Part shown: positions 18,525-27,273 of the stretch, piece after piece
How positions within the stretch are numbered: the first letter of the stretch is position 1
How the letters are laid out: each line of letters begins with the position of its first letter
Assembly: GCA_964545855.1 (NCBI GenBank)
Contig: CAZJHD010000002.1
Span: 152,993-216,992, forward strand
DNA length: 64,000 nucleotides
Direction: 5' to 3'
Source of the DNA: CAZJHD01 sp964545855
GTDB taxonomy: Bacteria > Planctomycetota > UBA1135 > JACQFD01
The notes under the pieces: model-generated
What the model saw: the letters and a program-made list of their open reading frames with translations, nothing else
The model's database searches: none
Told to the model about the DNA's origin: nothing
Position numbers and translations under genes: made by a program

Positions 18525-19622
18525 TCAGAGCGGGATCCGCAGCACCCGTCGGAAGAAGTCGAGCGTCCCGCTCGCCTCCGCCACGAGGTCGGGGATCGAG
18601 ACCCCCGAATCGACGGCGTAGCGGCGGAGATGGAAGGGATGGGCCCCCGGGAGATTCGAGCCCGGGTCCATGCTGAGCCCGGCGACGAATCCCTCCTTCT
18701 CGAGGACCTTCACGGCTCTCTCGTCGTAGTCCCAGCGGCGGCCCCAGGGATAGGCGAAGGACCGGATCGCGTGCCCCACCCACGACTCGAGCCGCCGGCG
18801 GCCGTCCACGATCTCCCGCTCCACCTGCTCGTCGGTACAGCGCGCGAGGATCGGATGCGAGACCGTGTGCCCTCCGATCTCGACTCCGGCGCGGTCGAGC
18901 GCCGCGACCTCCTCCGGCGAGAGGTAGATCGAGCGGACGATCGCCTCCGGATCACCGCCGGCCTCGCGCAGGATCGCCTCGCAGACGCGATCACGGTCGT
19001 CGACGCGCGCGTGGTACTTGAGGATGCGCTTCAGGTGATAGCGGAGGTCGCCGCCGGCCTTCGCCTCGGCCTCGAGCAGCGCGATCGCCTCCGCGTCCTT
19101 CGACGTCGCGCGGTAGCGCTCCAGGAAGAACTCGAATCCCTTCGCCCGAAGCACCCAGAAGTATGCATGCGTCCAGGAGAGCTTCCGATCGCCGACGGCG
19201 CCCGCCTCGACGTAGACGGTCCCCTTCGCTCCGTGCCGCTCCAGCACCGGGAGCCCCGCGCGAAGGTTGTCTCGGTAGCCGTCGTCGAGGGAGATCACGA
19301 CGGCCGGGCCGCGCAGCGTCCCATCCTGCAGGGCGGCGACGCCTTCGCTCGCCGTGTAGGTCGGGAACGTGCGCGTCACGATGCCGACGAGCCGATCGAA
19401 CAGCGCGACCGGCGTCTTCATGTCGGGCGGGAGGAAGTCCGTCGCCGGCGGATCCTCCACGTTGTGCATCGCGAGGATCGTGAGTCGCGGAGTCCGCGAC
19501 ATCCGCGCGAAGAGCCGGCAGAGCCCCGTTTGGTAGGTGAAGCCCGCGACGACGGCGCGCAGCGCCAACTTGACGCGGTGCTTCAGGGGACGGCGCCGGT
19601 CCGGCACCGAGTCGGTCATCAT
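18525..19622 (-). CDS. Polysaccharide deacetylase (NodB/CE4 fold)
   Basis: 365 residues. It would remove N- or O-acetyl groups from a sugar polymer or lipid-linked saccharide. The metal-site motifs are present: SLDDGYRDN with Asp113 and Asp114, and GHTVSHPILA giving His252 and His256. A GWNH-like AMHNVEDPP lies at 51-59, and SFAYPWGRRWDYDE supplies the catalytic-face motif. The helical insert between the DDG and HxxxH motifs is long, as in glycan-cluster deacetylases. A candidate -10 (TAGACT on the minus strand, 19649-19654) sits about 27 bases upstream. It probably acts on the surface glycan made by neighbouring genes. Confidence 0.9.
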   Translation of the reverse strand: MMTDSVPDRRRPLKHRVKLALRAVVAGFTYQTGLCRLFARMSRTPRLTILAMHNVEDPPATDFLPPDMKTPVALFDRLVGIVTRTFPTYTASEGVAALQDGTLRGPAVVISLDDGYRDNLRAGLPVLERHGAKGTVYVEAGAVGDRKLSWTHAYFWVLRAKGFEFFLERYRATSKDAEAIALLEAEAKAGGDLRYHLKRILKYHARVDDRDRVCEAILREAGGDPEAIVRSIYLSPEEVAALDRAGVEIGGHTVSHPILARCTDEQVEREIVDGRRRLESWVGHAIRSFAYPWGRRWDYDERAVKVLEKEGFVAGLSMDPGSNLPGAHPFHLRRYAVDSGVSIPDLVAEASGTLDFFRRVLRIPL

Positions 19623-19692
19623 CGGGGGCTTCGCACGGGGAGCCGCCGAGTCTACTGCACGGCCGAGGTGGCGCGCCGTCGCTCGGGGATGC

Positions 19693-20799
19693 TCACGTCA
19701 TCCCCTCGGCGTCGCGGTCGCCGTCGAGGACGTACCAGCTCCTCGGATCGAGGGCCGCCTCGGCCGCGGGCCCGGGAGTGAAGACGCGCACGATGAAGGG
19801 GAGCGGAGCGGGATCGCGCGGCGGCTCGAAGCCGAGCCAGCGCACGTGCTGGTCGAGGAACGAGCCCTCGAGCACCGTCGTCTGGATCGCGGCCGAGCCG
19901 ACGGAGCGCAGCCGCTCCACGGCGAAGGCGAGCGCCGCCCGCTCGGCCTCCGCGTCGACGCCGCGCACGTCGAGGAGGTATCCGCGGCCGCGGGAGTTCG
20001 CCTCCACGTCGTAGTAGCCGACGAGCTTGCCGGCGCGCCGGACGAGGAACGGCGCGTGCGTCCGGCGCGGCGTGAAGAGGTAGCGCCAGGAGAGCCAGCC
20101 GGGATCGCGCTCGCCGACGATGCGCCAGGGCGGATCGGGGAGCTTCTCGATCTCCCGCGGGAAGTGCTCCACGGGCTGGTCCTCGTGGCCCTCGAGGGCG
20201 GCACGGATGGCGGGATCCGCCTTGCGCGCGCGGCGCGCCTCGAGCGGAACGAGCGCCCGACGGAGTCGCCCGTCGGAGCGGCGCGCCTCGAAGGCACCGC
20301 TCGACGCGCGCAGAACGCGCGTCCAGGTGCGGTAGGGAGCGATCGCCTTCCACCCGTTCGCGAGGAATCCCTTCTGGGAGCGCCGGCCGCAGAAGGCGAA
20401 GCCGAAGGGGATCTTCTCCGCTGCGGCGCGCTCGGCCACGACGTCGTCGAGGCGGCGGAAGATCCCCTTCCGCTGCCACTCCGGGAAGACCATCGCGTCG
20501 GAGGCCTGCATCACCGTCGAGCGCGCACCCTCGATGCGGAAGAAGCGTGGCGCATAGGAGTAGGCGCCCACCACTTCGTCCGCGGCGTCGTCGGCGGCGA
20601 CGACGGTCCAGGCCTTCCCGTGGGGGCTCCGGTCGTAGCGCCACTCCAGCAGCTTCGCGTCGTCCCCGCGATGGAAGGCCGCGTTGAAGACCTCGATCAG
20701 CTTCGGCCGGTCCCCCGCGCGCGCGTCACGCGCGTGCCAGCGGTGCTCGCTCGATGCAGCGGCAGCGATCGGATTCGGCTCGGAAGTGGGCGCGGGCAT
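19693..20799 (-). CDS. GNAT-family N-acetyltransferase
   Basis: 368 residues. The N-terminal half shows a GNAT fold: DARAGDRPKLIEVFNAAFH start, EWRYDRSPHGKAWTVVA, then a strand and acetyl-CoA loop MVFPEWQRKGIFRRLDD (Q/R-x-x-G-x-F variant). The C-terminal half repeats a weaker GNAT-like pattern (FLVRRAGKLVGYYDVEA), so it may be a two-domain enzyme. Related proteins occur in polysaccharide clusters, where they acylate amino sugars, but the substrate is not evident. The gene lies between a polysaccharide deacetylase and an esterase on the same strand, with its own possible promoter (TAGCGG). Confidence 0.75.
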   Translation of the reverse strand: MPAPTSEPNPIAAAASSEHRWHARDARAGDRPKLIEVFNAAFHRGDDAKLLEWRYDRSPHGKAWTVVAADDAADEVVGAYSYAPRFFRIEGARSTVMQASDAMVFPEWQRKGIFRRLDDVVAERAAAEKIPFGFAFCGRRSQKGFLANGWKAIAPYRTWTRVLRASSGAFEARRSDGRLRRALVPLEARRARKADPAIRAALEGHEDQPVEHFPREIEKLPDPPWRIVGERDPGWLSWRYLFTPRRTHAPFLVRRAGKLVGYYDVEANSRGRGYLLDVRGVDAEAERAALAFAVERLRSVGSAAIQTTVLEGSFLDQHVRWLGFEPPRDPAPLPFIVRVFTPGPAAEAALDPRSWYVLDGDRDAEGMT

Positions 20800-20887
20800 G
20801 CGCCGCTAGCCTCGTCTCACGCGCGCTCGAGTTCCAGCGCCGCCCCCGCTGCCCGCGGCGTCCGACTCCTCGCGCGCCGACGCGCGC

Positions 20888-21739
20888 TCACTCCCCCCGC
20901 GGCGCGAAGACGGTGCGAAAGGCCACGAGGGCCGCCGGATGGAAGATGGTCCGGTGCGTCTCCCCAGGCATCGGCACGTGGTGCAGCCGGAACCCCGGGA
21001 CCGCGCTCCTTCGGAGGATCTCCGCCAAGCGTGTGGAAGCGTCGGCGATCTCCGCCAGGTCGCTCGTCGCGAGATAGAGCGTCTTCTGCATCTCGAGACG
21101 AAGCCCGACGAGCCCGGCCGCGCGCTCGAGGAGCCGCCGGTCGTTCCACCAGAGGCTCGGATCGATGGCGACGTACGTGTCGAAGAGCTCGGGCTCCAGG
21201 AGGAACGTCTCGACGACGAAGAGTCCCGCCAGCGACTCGCCCACGATGGCGGCCTCCTCCGTCGTCGCGTAGCGCCGCCGGATCTCGGGCATGAGTTCGC
21301 TGCGAAGGAAGCTCCGGAAGGCCTCGGATCCGCCGACGCGTGGAGCGATCCTTCGATCCTCCTCGTTCTCCGTGGGTCCCGTGAGGTCGCGCCGCCGTTC
21401 CGTGTTCTCGACGCCGACGAGGAGGAACGGGCGCATCGTGCCGTTGCCCACGGAGACCTGGACCAGGCCCGCGACGTGCAGGAAGTCCTCGCCGATCCCG
21501 CCGTCGAGCAGCACGAGGACCGGGAGCGGCGCGTCCGGCTCGGCGCCGCCGGGCGGCCGGTAGACGTTCACGCGCCGCATCTCCTCCAGCACGCTCGACT
21601 CCAGCAGGAACGTGTCGCCGATCGCGAGCGAAGCGGCTCCGCGGCTCGACGGGGCGGGCGCTCCGGCGCACGCGCAGGCGATCCCGAGGCCGAGGAGCGC
21701 AAGGAGCCGCACACGCTTCGCCGCGCCGAGGTTCTTCAC
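20888..21739 (-). CDS. Alpha/beta-hydrolase esterase (esterase D / Fes-like), probable lipoprotein
   Basis: 283 residues from the GTG at 21739. That start gives KNLGAAKRVRLLALLGLG and a lipobox-like IACAC, so an exported lipoprotein is likely; a longer form from 21805 is possible. The hydrolase core shows VLVLLDGG, the nucleophile elbow GESLAG with Ser, DPSLWWND and a C-terminal His in GETHRTIF, matching the putative-esterase family (siderophore esterases, IroE-like and polysaccharide esterases). The substrate is unknown. An ester decoration on the surface glycan is plausible from context. Confidence 0.82.
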   Translation of the reverse strand: MKNLGAAKRVRLLALLGLGIACACAGAPAPSSRGAASLAIGDTFLLESSVLEEMRRVNVYRPPGGAEPDAPLPVLVLLDGGIGEDFLHVAGLVQVSVGNGTMRPFLLVGVENTERRRDLTGPTENEEDRRIAPRVGGSEAFRSFLRSELMPEIRRRYATTEEAAIVGESLAGLFVVETFLLEPELFDTYVAIDPSLWWNDRRLLERAAGLVGLRLEMQKTLYLATSDLAEIADASTRLAEILRRSAVPGFRLHHVPMPGETHRTIFHPAALVAFRTVFAPRGE

Positions 21740-21854
21740 CTGCCGGCCCGAGGCGAGGGACGCCCCGATCGACCCGAGAACACCGCGCCCGCGCGCACGA
21801 GGCACGCGGGCGGGGCGAGAGCAGACGGACGGTCGAGCGCGGCGACCGCGGCGA

Positions 21855-23264
21855 TCAATCCTTTCGCGCCATCTCGGCCTTCACGAGTTTCGCCTGCGGG
21901 CGCAGACCAACCGCTCTCTTCAGACGATTCGAGCCCTGGCGCGGGTTCTCGAGGTAGAAGCGCACGCGATCCATGTAGCGCGCCATCTTCTGGTTCGTCG
22001 AGTTGTACCAGCGCTCGTAGGAGCGGACGAGATCGCGCTTGACCTCCTCGAGCTCCTCCTGCGTGAAGTGCTCGTGCGTGTAGGCCGAGCGATTCGAGGA
22101 GACGTAGTTCTCCGTCAGGTCGTCGATGTTGATGCGCGCCTGGAGGAGGTCCCAGGAGGGCGTTCCGACCAGCGGATTGAACACCGACACACGGATCAGG
22201 TCGGGCGACGCGATCTTGAGGACGCGCTCCGTCTCGACGATGTCCTCGCGCGTCTCGCCGGGCGAGCCGACGATGAGGAAGACCTTCGCCCAGATCCCCG
22301 CGCGACGCGTCATGTGCGCCGCCTCGATGATCTGCGTCGGCGTGAGGTCCTTCTTGAGGACGTCCAGCATGCGCTGGCTGCCCGACTCCCAGCCGTAGTA
22401 GATGCGGCGGCAGCCGGCCTTGTACATCGTCTTCAGCAGCGGGAAGTCGACGCAGTCCGCGCGGGTGTTGCAGACCCACTCGAACTTGAGACCGCGGCGG
22501 ATGATCGCCTCACAGAGCTCGTGGATGCGCTTCTTCCGGAGGGAGAAGATCTCGTCGATGAAGAGCACCGAGCCCGGGTGGTAGTTCGTGATGACCTGCG
22601 CGAGCTCCTCGACGATGTTCTCCGTCGAGCGCACTCGGTAGCCGCGGCCCGTGAGCTCCTTCTGGCAGAAGATGCACTTATAGGGGCATCCCCGCGTCGT
22701 GAAGATGTAGGCGAGGCGCTCCGGGTTGAGCTGGAAGTACCGGTCCTGGGGCAGCAGGTGCCGCGCCGGGAACGGGATCTCGTCGAGCTTCTTGATGAGC
22801 GGCGGCGCCGGATTGTCGACGCGGTCGCCATCGCGGTTGAAGGCCACACCGGGCACGGCCGCGATCTCCTCCTCGCGTCCCCCGTCGATCGCCTTCATGA
22901 GCTGGGAGAGCGTGAACTCCGCCTCGCCCTTCAGCACGTAGTCGAAGAATCCCGAGTCGAGGAAGAGACCCGGATCGACCGACGCGTGCGGGCCGCCCAT
23001 GATCGTCGTCTTCCCGCGCTCCTTCGCGTACTTCGCCCAGGCGATCGCGCGACGCACGTTGGGCGTCAGCGAGGAGCATCCGACCACGTCGTTGCGCTCG
23101 ATCGCCGCCTTCACGTAGGCGTCGTCGACGATGCGCTCATCGCAGAGCTCGACGGGAATGCCCTCTCGCTCGAGGCACGCGCCGAGGTACGTGAGCCCCA
23201 AGAGCATGGCCAGGGGGTCTTCCTGGACGTGGGGCTTGACGTAGAGGAGCAGGATCTTGCGCAT
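21855..23264 (-). CDS. B12-binding domain radical SAM protein
   Basis: 469 residues. The N-terminal 150 residues form a cobalamin-binding Rossmann-like domain (MRKILLLYVKPHVQEDPLAM, MGGPHASVDPGLFLD, EAEFTLSQLM). The radical SAM [4Fe-4S] motif is RGCPYKCIFC with Cys193, Cys197 and Cys200. Such enzymes carry out methylations at unactivated carbons, or ring and tail modifications of lipids and sugars; many BchE-like members of unknown substrate sit in polysaccharide clusters. A good promoter lies about 150 bases upstream. A second member of the family is encoded at 27272. The substrate is unknown. Confidence 0.9.
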   Translation of the reverse strand: MRKILLLYVKPHVQEDPLAMLLGLTYLGACLEREGIPVELCDERIVDDAYVKAAIERNDVVGCSSLTPNVRRAIAWAKYAKERGKTTIMGGPHASVDPGLFLDSGFFDYVLKGEAEFTLSQLMKAIDGGREEEIAAVPGVAFNRDGDRVDNPAPPLIKKLDEIPFPARHLLPQDRYFQLNPERLAYIFTTRGCPYKCIFCQKELTGRGYRVRSTENIVEELAQVITNYHPGSVLFIDEIFSLRKKRIHELCEAIIRRGLKFEWVCNTRADCVDFPLLKTMYKAGCRRIYYGWESGSQRMLDVLKKDLTPTQIIEAAHMTRRAGIWAKVFLIVGSPGETREDIVETERVLKIASPDLIRVSVFNPLVGTPSWDLLQARINIDDLTENYVSSNRSAYTHEHFTQEELEEVKRDLVRSYERWYNSTNQKMARYMDRVRFYLENPRQGSNRLKRAVGLRPQAKLVKAEMARKD

Positions 23265-23411
23265 GATGTGAAGTTCGAAGGGTGTCTGGATCGAGTGGTG
23301 TCAGGACCGACGCATCGCCGGTCGAGACGGGGGTCGGATCGGAATCCCGAACCGCTGGAACGCCAGAAGCTTCCGACGCTCGTGAGGGCCGGATCCGCCC
23401 ACGAGGGCACA

Positions 23412-23441
23412 AGTATAGGAACGTCCCTCCGGATGCGCCAA
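23412..23441 (-). promoter_or_regulatory. Sigma-70-type promoter for the radical SAM gene
   Basis: On the minus strand TTGGCG, 18-base spacer, TATACT. The -10 hexamer is at plus 23412-23417 and the -35 at 23436-23441. It is one of the most consensus-like promoters in the window and predicts a leader of about 140 bases. Confidence 0.6.
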
Positions 23442-23544
23442 CCGGGGGACCCGCAAAATCTCCCTGGTCTCGCGCGGCCACTGCGGCCCGAAGTCCCAGC
23501 GGGGCACGGAGTCGGGACGGCGCGGCCTCCCGTCGACGGGAGGT

Positions 23545-24783
23545 CTATCCGCGATAGATGGAGAGTACTTCGCGAGCGAGCCGAGGCATCGTGAAGCGCT
23601 CCATCAACCGCCGGTGGCCCGCCTCCCCCATCGACCGCCGCTTCTCAGGAGACTGGAGCAGCTCGACGATCCGGCTCGCGAAGACCTTCACGTCGAAGGG
23701 ATTCTCCACGAAGCCCGTGACCCCGTGCTCCACGACCTCGGGGGTGCCGCCGAAGACGGTCCCGACGACGGGCTTGCGGTACCCCATGGCCTCCAGGTTC
23801 ACGAGCCCGAACGTGTCGAGGCAGATCGACGGCGTCGTCACGACATCGGCGGCGGCGAAGGCGCAGCGGAGGTCCTCGCCCGCGAGCCAGTCGGTGACGA
23901 CGATCCGGTCGAGCACCCCGAGCGACTCCGCGAGGGGCCTCACGCCCACGTCGAAGTCGCTCCGGCGCCCGAGGATCAGGAGCCGCGCACGGGGCACGCG
24001 CTCGCGCACCTCGACGAGGATCCGAACGAGCTGCGCGTGCCCCTTCTGCTCGTGGACCCGTCCCGCGATCGCGAAGACCGGATCGTCGCCGAGCCCGAAG
24101 CGCCTTCGGAAATCCGCGACGCCGGAGGGATCGACGGGGCGCTCGTCCACCTCGATCGCGTTGTGCACCGTCTCGAAACCCGTGAGGTCGTTCGCCTCGA
24201 GCGCCTTGCGGAGCTCGTCGCTGACGGCGATCCGCGCGTCGACGCACTCGTCGAGGACCCGGTGGATGAGGACGTTGCGCGGCGGGAACCAGCGCAGCCG
24301 CTGGCACGGGATGCACTTCTGCCAGTAGGCGCGGTAGTCGCGCAGCAGCCCGCCGTGCTCCTCTCCTCCGTGGAAGCAGGTGAGCTTCTGGTAGCAGAAT
24401 GTCATCACGTCGTGCGCCGAGAAGACCACGCGCGCGCCGGCGGCCCTCGCCTCCCGCAGCGACGCGTAGGAGAGATGACCATGGATGAGCTGCGCATGCA
24501 CGACGTCCGGGCGGAACTCCGCGAGGATGCGCCGCAGCGCCGGGAGCACGCGGCGATTCCGGAGTCCCACGATGCCGCGAAGCCGCACGGGATATCGGCT
24601 GAGGAGTCGATGCACCCGGAAGCCGAGGATCTCCGTCGGCGTCGCGTCCGCCGGGTCCTGCGTCACGGAGACGATCTCCGTCTCCACGCCCTCGGCGGCC
24701 TGCCGGCGCGCCATCTGATACATCATGCGGATCGACGATCCGATCCGCGGGTCGTGGAGATCGATGAGGTGGAGGACGCGCAC
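23545..24783 (-). CDS. Glycosyltransferase family 4 (GT-B)
   Basis: 412 residues. It would add a sugar from an NDP-sugar donor to a growing surface glycan at the cytoplasmic membrane face. The N-terminus MRVLHLIDLHDPRIGSSIRM, the central GRVHEQKGHAQLVRIL and the C-terminal TFGLVNLEAMGYRKPVVGT (the GT4 ExxxxxxxE-like region) place it in GT4. FCYQKLTCFHGGEEHGG and CIPCQR introduce an unusual Cys/His-rich patch near residues 125-155, which may bind a metal. It lies 19 bases downstream of the methyltransferase gene, on the same strand. Confidence 0.9.
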   Translation of the reverse strand: MRVLHLIDLHDPRIGSSIRMMYQMARRQAAEGVETEIVSVTQDPADATPTEILGFRVHRLLSRYPVRLRGIVGLRNRRVLPALRRILAEFRPDVVHAQLIHGHLSYASLREARAAGARVVFSAHDVMTFCYQKLTCFHGGEEHGGLLRDYRAYWQKCIPCQRLRWFPPRNVLIHRVLDECVDARIAVSDELRKALEANDLTGFETVHNAIEVDERPVDPSGVADFRRRFGLGDDPVFAIAGRVHEQKGHAQLVRILVEVRERVPRARLLILGRRSDFDVGVRPLAESLGVLDRIVVTDWLAGEDLRCAFAAADVVTTPSICLDTFGLVNLEAMGYRKPVVGTVFGGTPEVVEHGVTGFVENPFDVKVFASRIVELLQSPEKRRSMGEAGHRRLMERFTMPRLAREVLSIYRG

Positions 24784-24802
24784 CGGCCGAGGATCGGCGG
24801 CG

Positions 24803-25591
24803 TCAGGCCCCGCCGCGGCTCTCCCCCGGTTTCTCGGCCAGGAAGATCATGCAGTTCTCGCCCCCGAGCGCGTCGCTGAGGGGTCGCAGGAGCGGGAAAC
24901 GCAGCAGCGCATCGCGCGATCGCACCGGGAGGTAGGGGAACGTCTCGCTGCGAACGACGGAGAAGCCCGCCTTCCGCAGCGCCGCATCGAGGGAGGATCG
25001 ATCGAAGGTCTCCACGTGGAGGGAGCTCGACTTCACCTCGGCCCGGATCCGCTCGAGCTTCTTGCCGAGCTCCGTGCGCGCCTCCAGCCAGTTGTTCACG
25101 CGCCGGAACCCGCGCTTCGTGAAGTACGTCGCGTCGTTGTCGGTCTCGACGATCGCTCTTCCCCCTGGACGCAGGACGCGGAAGAGCTCCGAGAGGAGGA
25201 GCTTCGGCTGGTAGAGGTGCTCGATCACGTCGATCGCCATCGCGAAGTCGAAGCAGCCGTCCGGGAAGGGCAGCTCCTCGACGCTCCCCGCGAGCAGCGT
25301 GCGCTGCGCGGGCCCCGTCTGCGCGACGCGACGGCGATAGACCCGGAGCGCCGCCGGCGAGAAGTCGAGGGAGACGACGCGCGCGCCCTCGCTCCGCGCG
25401 GCCTCGCTGAAGAACCCCATGCCGCTCCCGGCATCCAGGACGAGCTTCCCGGACACACCCTGGAGGTACTTCGTGATCCAGGCGACGCGGTTGCCGTAGA
25501 CCCCCTCCTCGTACCGGCGAATGTGCCCGGCGTAGTACCGCTCGTCGTAGTCCTCCGCCGTGAAGGTCTTGTCGTGCTCGCGTTCGTGCAT
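24803..25591 (-). CDS. Class I SAM-dependent methyltransferase
   Basis: 262 residues from the ATG at 25591. The SAM motif I is LVLDAGSGMGFFS, motif II-like VVSLDFSPAAL and a post-motif DFAMAIDVIEHLYQP, as in UbiE/COQ5-like sugar and lipid methyltransferases. KPGGRAIVE-like text (RPGGRAIVETDND) follows. The C-terminal region is longer than minimal, which suits a sugar substrate domain. The start was chosen because a TATGCT -10 box (plus 25611-25616) sits just upstream of it and a longer start would overlap that box. It is divergent from the flippase gene and probably modifies the glycan chain. Confidence 0.85.
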   Translation of the reverse strand: MHEREHDKTFTAEDYDERYYAGHIRRYEEGVYGNRVAWITKYLQGVSGKLVLDAGSGMGFFSEAARSEGARVVSLDFSPAALRVYRRRVAQTGPAQRTLLAGSVEELPFPDGCFDFAMAIDVIEHLYQPKLLLSELFRVLRPGGRAIVETDNDATYFTKRGFRRVNNWLEARTELGKKLERIRAEVKSSSLHVETFDRSSLDAALRKAGFSVVRSETFPYLPVRSRDALLRFPLLRPLSDALGGENCMIFLAEKPGESRGGA

Positions 25592-25686
25592 GGGTGAGGG
25601 CGCGACCCGAAGCATACGCGAGGCTCCGTCCTCCCCGTCATGGGGCACGACGGTTTTGCGGGCCGGCGGAAGAGCCCGATTCGGCT

Positions 25687-25695
25687 GGTAAGCTC
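25687..25695 (+). promoter_or_regulatory. Extended -10 promoter candidate for the flippase gene
   Basis: TGGTAAGCT followed by CCCGCGC. The same string with one change (TGGTAGGCT, then CCCGCGC) lies upstream of alaS on the minus strand. No good -35 was seen. Confidence 0.4.
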
Positions 25696-25827
25696 CCGCG
25701 CGCTGCCCCCGGTTCGAGCTCGAGCAGGGCGCCCGTCGTCCATGCCACTCCACCGCCCCCGCTCGAAACGCGCGTGCGCTCGATGGCGCGCGTCGCGCGA
25801 ACGACGCGCAGCACGCCGCCGCGGCCG

Positions 25828-27234
25828 ATGAGCGGGAGAGGACCCTCGCTGGCGAGCCGCATCCTCACGGCCGTTCGATCGCGCTTCGGACGCGACGTCG
25901 CCCTGCTGCAGATCGCGAGCATGGTGAACCAAGGCTCGGGCCTGTTCACCTCCGTCGTGATCTTCCGCATGTTCGGCGCCGTCGGGTACGGCGGCTACGC
26001 GGAGGCGCTGAACCTCTACGGGCTCATCTTCTTCCTGGGCAACGTCGGGCTCCTGCATCTCGCCGTCGCGCGCATCTCGGAAGCGATGGGCCGCGGCGAC
26101 AACGGAGGAGTCCGGCACTGGCTCGGCGTGTTCACGAAGGGCTACCTCGCCTTCGCGCTGGTGCTGCTCCTGGTCGGCGTCAGCCTCGGGCCCTGGCTCG
26201 GCGAGGTGATCCAGCACGACCGGGAGGTCGGTGTCTGGGCGGCGATCCTCTGCGCGTCGGGACCCCTCTTCGCCCCCTTCAGCCTCGTCGTGTGCGCCCT
26301 GCAGGGAACGCGCCGCATGAAGGTGCTGGCGGAGATGGAGAACCTGAAGGAGATCAGCCGCACCTACCTCGTGATCGTCGGCGCGGTCGCCTGGGGCAGC
26401 CCCTTCGGCGCCATCGCGGGAGAGGTCGCCGCGACGCTGCTCTCGATCGTCTTCGCCGCGCTCGCCTACTCGAAGGCTCGCCGCGAGCCGGGCATGGCGC
26501 TCCCTTCGCCGAAGGAGGTGATCCAGGCGGCGATCGAGACGTCGTGGCGCGAGGTGTGGTCCTGCGTCCAGACGGGCATCGCCATCGGACTGCGCAAGAA
26601 CCTCACGGTGCTCTGGTCGCAGCTCCTCCCGCGGCTCGCCCTCGGCTACTTCGGGTCGGCCCGGGAGGTCGCGTACCTGAATCTCGCGCAGAACCTGATG
26701 AAGATCCCGATGCAGGGCCTGGCGGGCGTCCCTCGCGCGCTCATGCCGACCCTCGGTCAGCTCCGCGGAGCGGGTCAGATCGATCGCCTCTACCGGGTGC
26801 TCTCGCGGATCATGATCCTGAGCGGCGGACTGATCGGCGCCGCATCCGCGGTCCTCGTCGTCGTCCTCTTCTGGTTCGTCCCCGCCTTCTACGGCGAGGG
26901 GGCGCGCGCGGCCCTCGAGCTCGTCCCGTGGCTGCTGATCCCGGCGATCCTCGCCGGCTTCGCGATCGGAGCGGACGCCTTCTACATCGTCGTCGACAAG
27001 GTCCGCGCCGCCGTCGTGATCGACGTGTCGACCGCACTCCTCTCGCTGCCGCCGGGCCTCTACCTCGTCTCGGAGTGGCACGCCCTCGGCGCCGTGGGCT
27101 TCGTGACCCTCGCGCACCTGGGGCTCCTCGCGCACTTCGTCTACATCGCGGTCTACTTCCGCGGCGTGCGGCGCGCACGCGGCGAGACCGCGCGCACGAC
27201 CGACGAAGACGCTCGGATCGGAGGCGCGGGGTGA
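25828..27234 (+). CDS. Oligosaccharide flippase (Wzx/MATE-like MOP superfamily)
   Basis: 468 residues with about 12 to 14 predicted membrane helices. It would move lipid-linked oligosaccharide across the inner membrane for polymerisation or export. The start segment IASMVNQGSGLFTSVVIFRM with VGYGGYAEALNLYGLIFFLG and the repeated paired-helix layout is typical of polysaccharide-biosynthesis MOP proteins. It lies among glycosyltransferases. An in-frame ATG at 25783 would add 15 residues and is a possible alternative. A candidate extended -10 (TGGTAAGCT, 25687-25695) precedes it and shares 16 of 17 bases with the alaS one. A hairpin follows its stop. Confidence 0.87.
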   Translation: MSGRGPSLASRILTAVRSRFGRDVALLQIASMVNQGSGLFTSVVIFRMFGAVGYGGYAEALNLYGLIFFLGNVGLLHLAVARISEAMGRGDNGGVRHWLGVFTKGYLAFALVLLLVGVSLGPWLGEVIQHDREVGVWAAILCASGPLFAPFSLVVCALQGTRRMKVLAEMENLKEISRTYLVIVGAVAWGSPFGAIAGEVAATLLSIVFAALAYSKARREPGMALPSPKEVIQAAIETSWREVWSCVQTGIAIGLRKNLTVLWSQLLPRLALGYFGSAREVAYLNLAQNLMKIPMQGLAGVPRALMPTLGQLRGAGQIDRLYRVLSRIMILSGGLIGAASAVLVVVLFWFVPAFYGEGARAALELVPWLLIPAILAGFAIGADAFYIVVDKVRAAVVIDVSTALLSLPPGLYLVSEWHALGAVGFVTLAHLGLLAHFVYIAVYFRGVRRARGETARTTDEDARIGGAG

Positions 27235-27254
27235 GCGGACCCGAAGGAATCGGC

Positions 27255-27273
27255 GATCGGCGCTCCGCCGATC
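27255..27273. terminator. Bidirectional hairpin terminator between flippase and radical SAM genes
   Basis: GATCGGCG (27255-27262) pairs perfectly with CGCCGATC (27266-27273) around the 3-base loop CTC, in the 37-base gap between convergent genes and overlapping the radical SAM stop codon by two bases. Confidence 0.55.
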
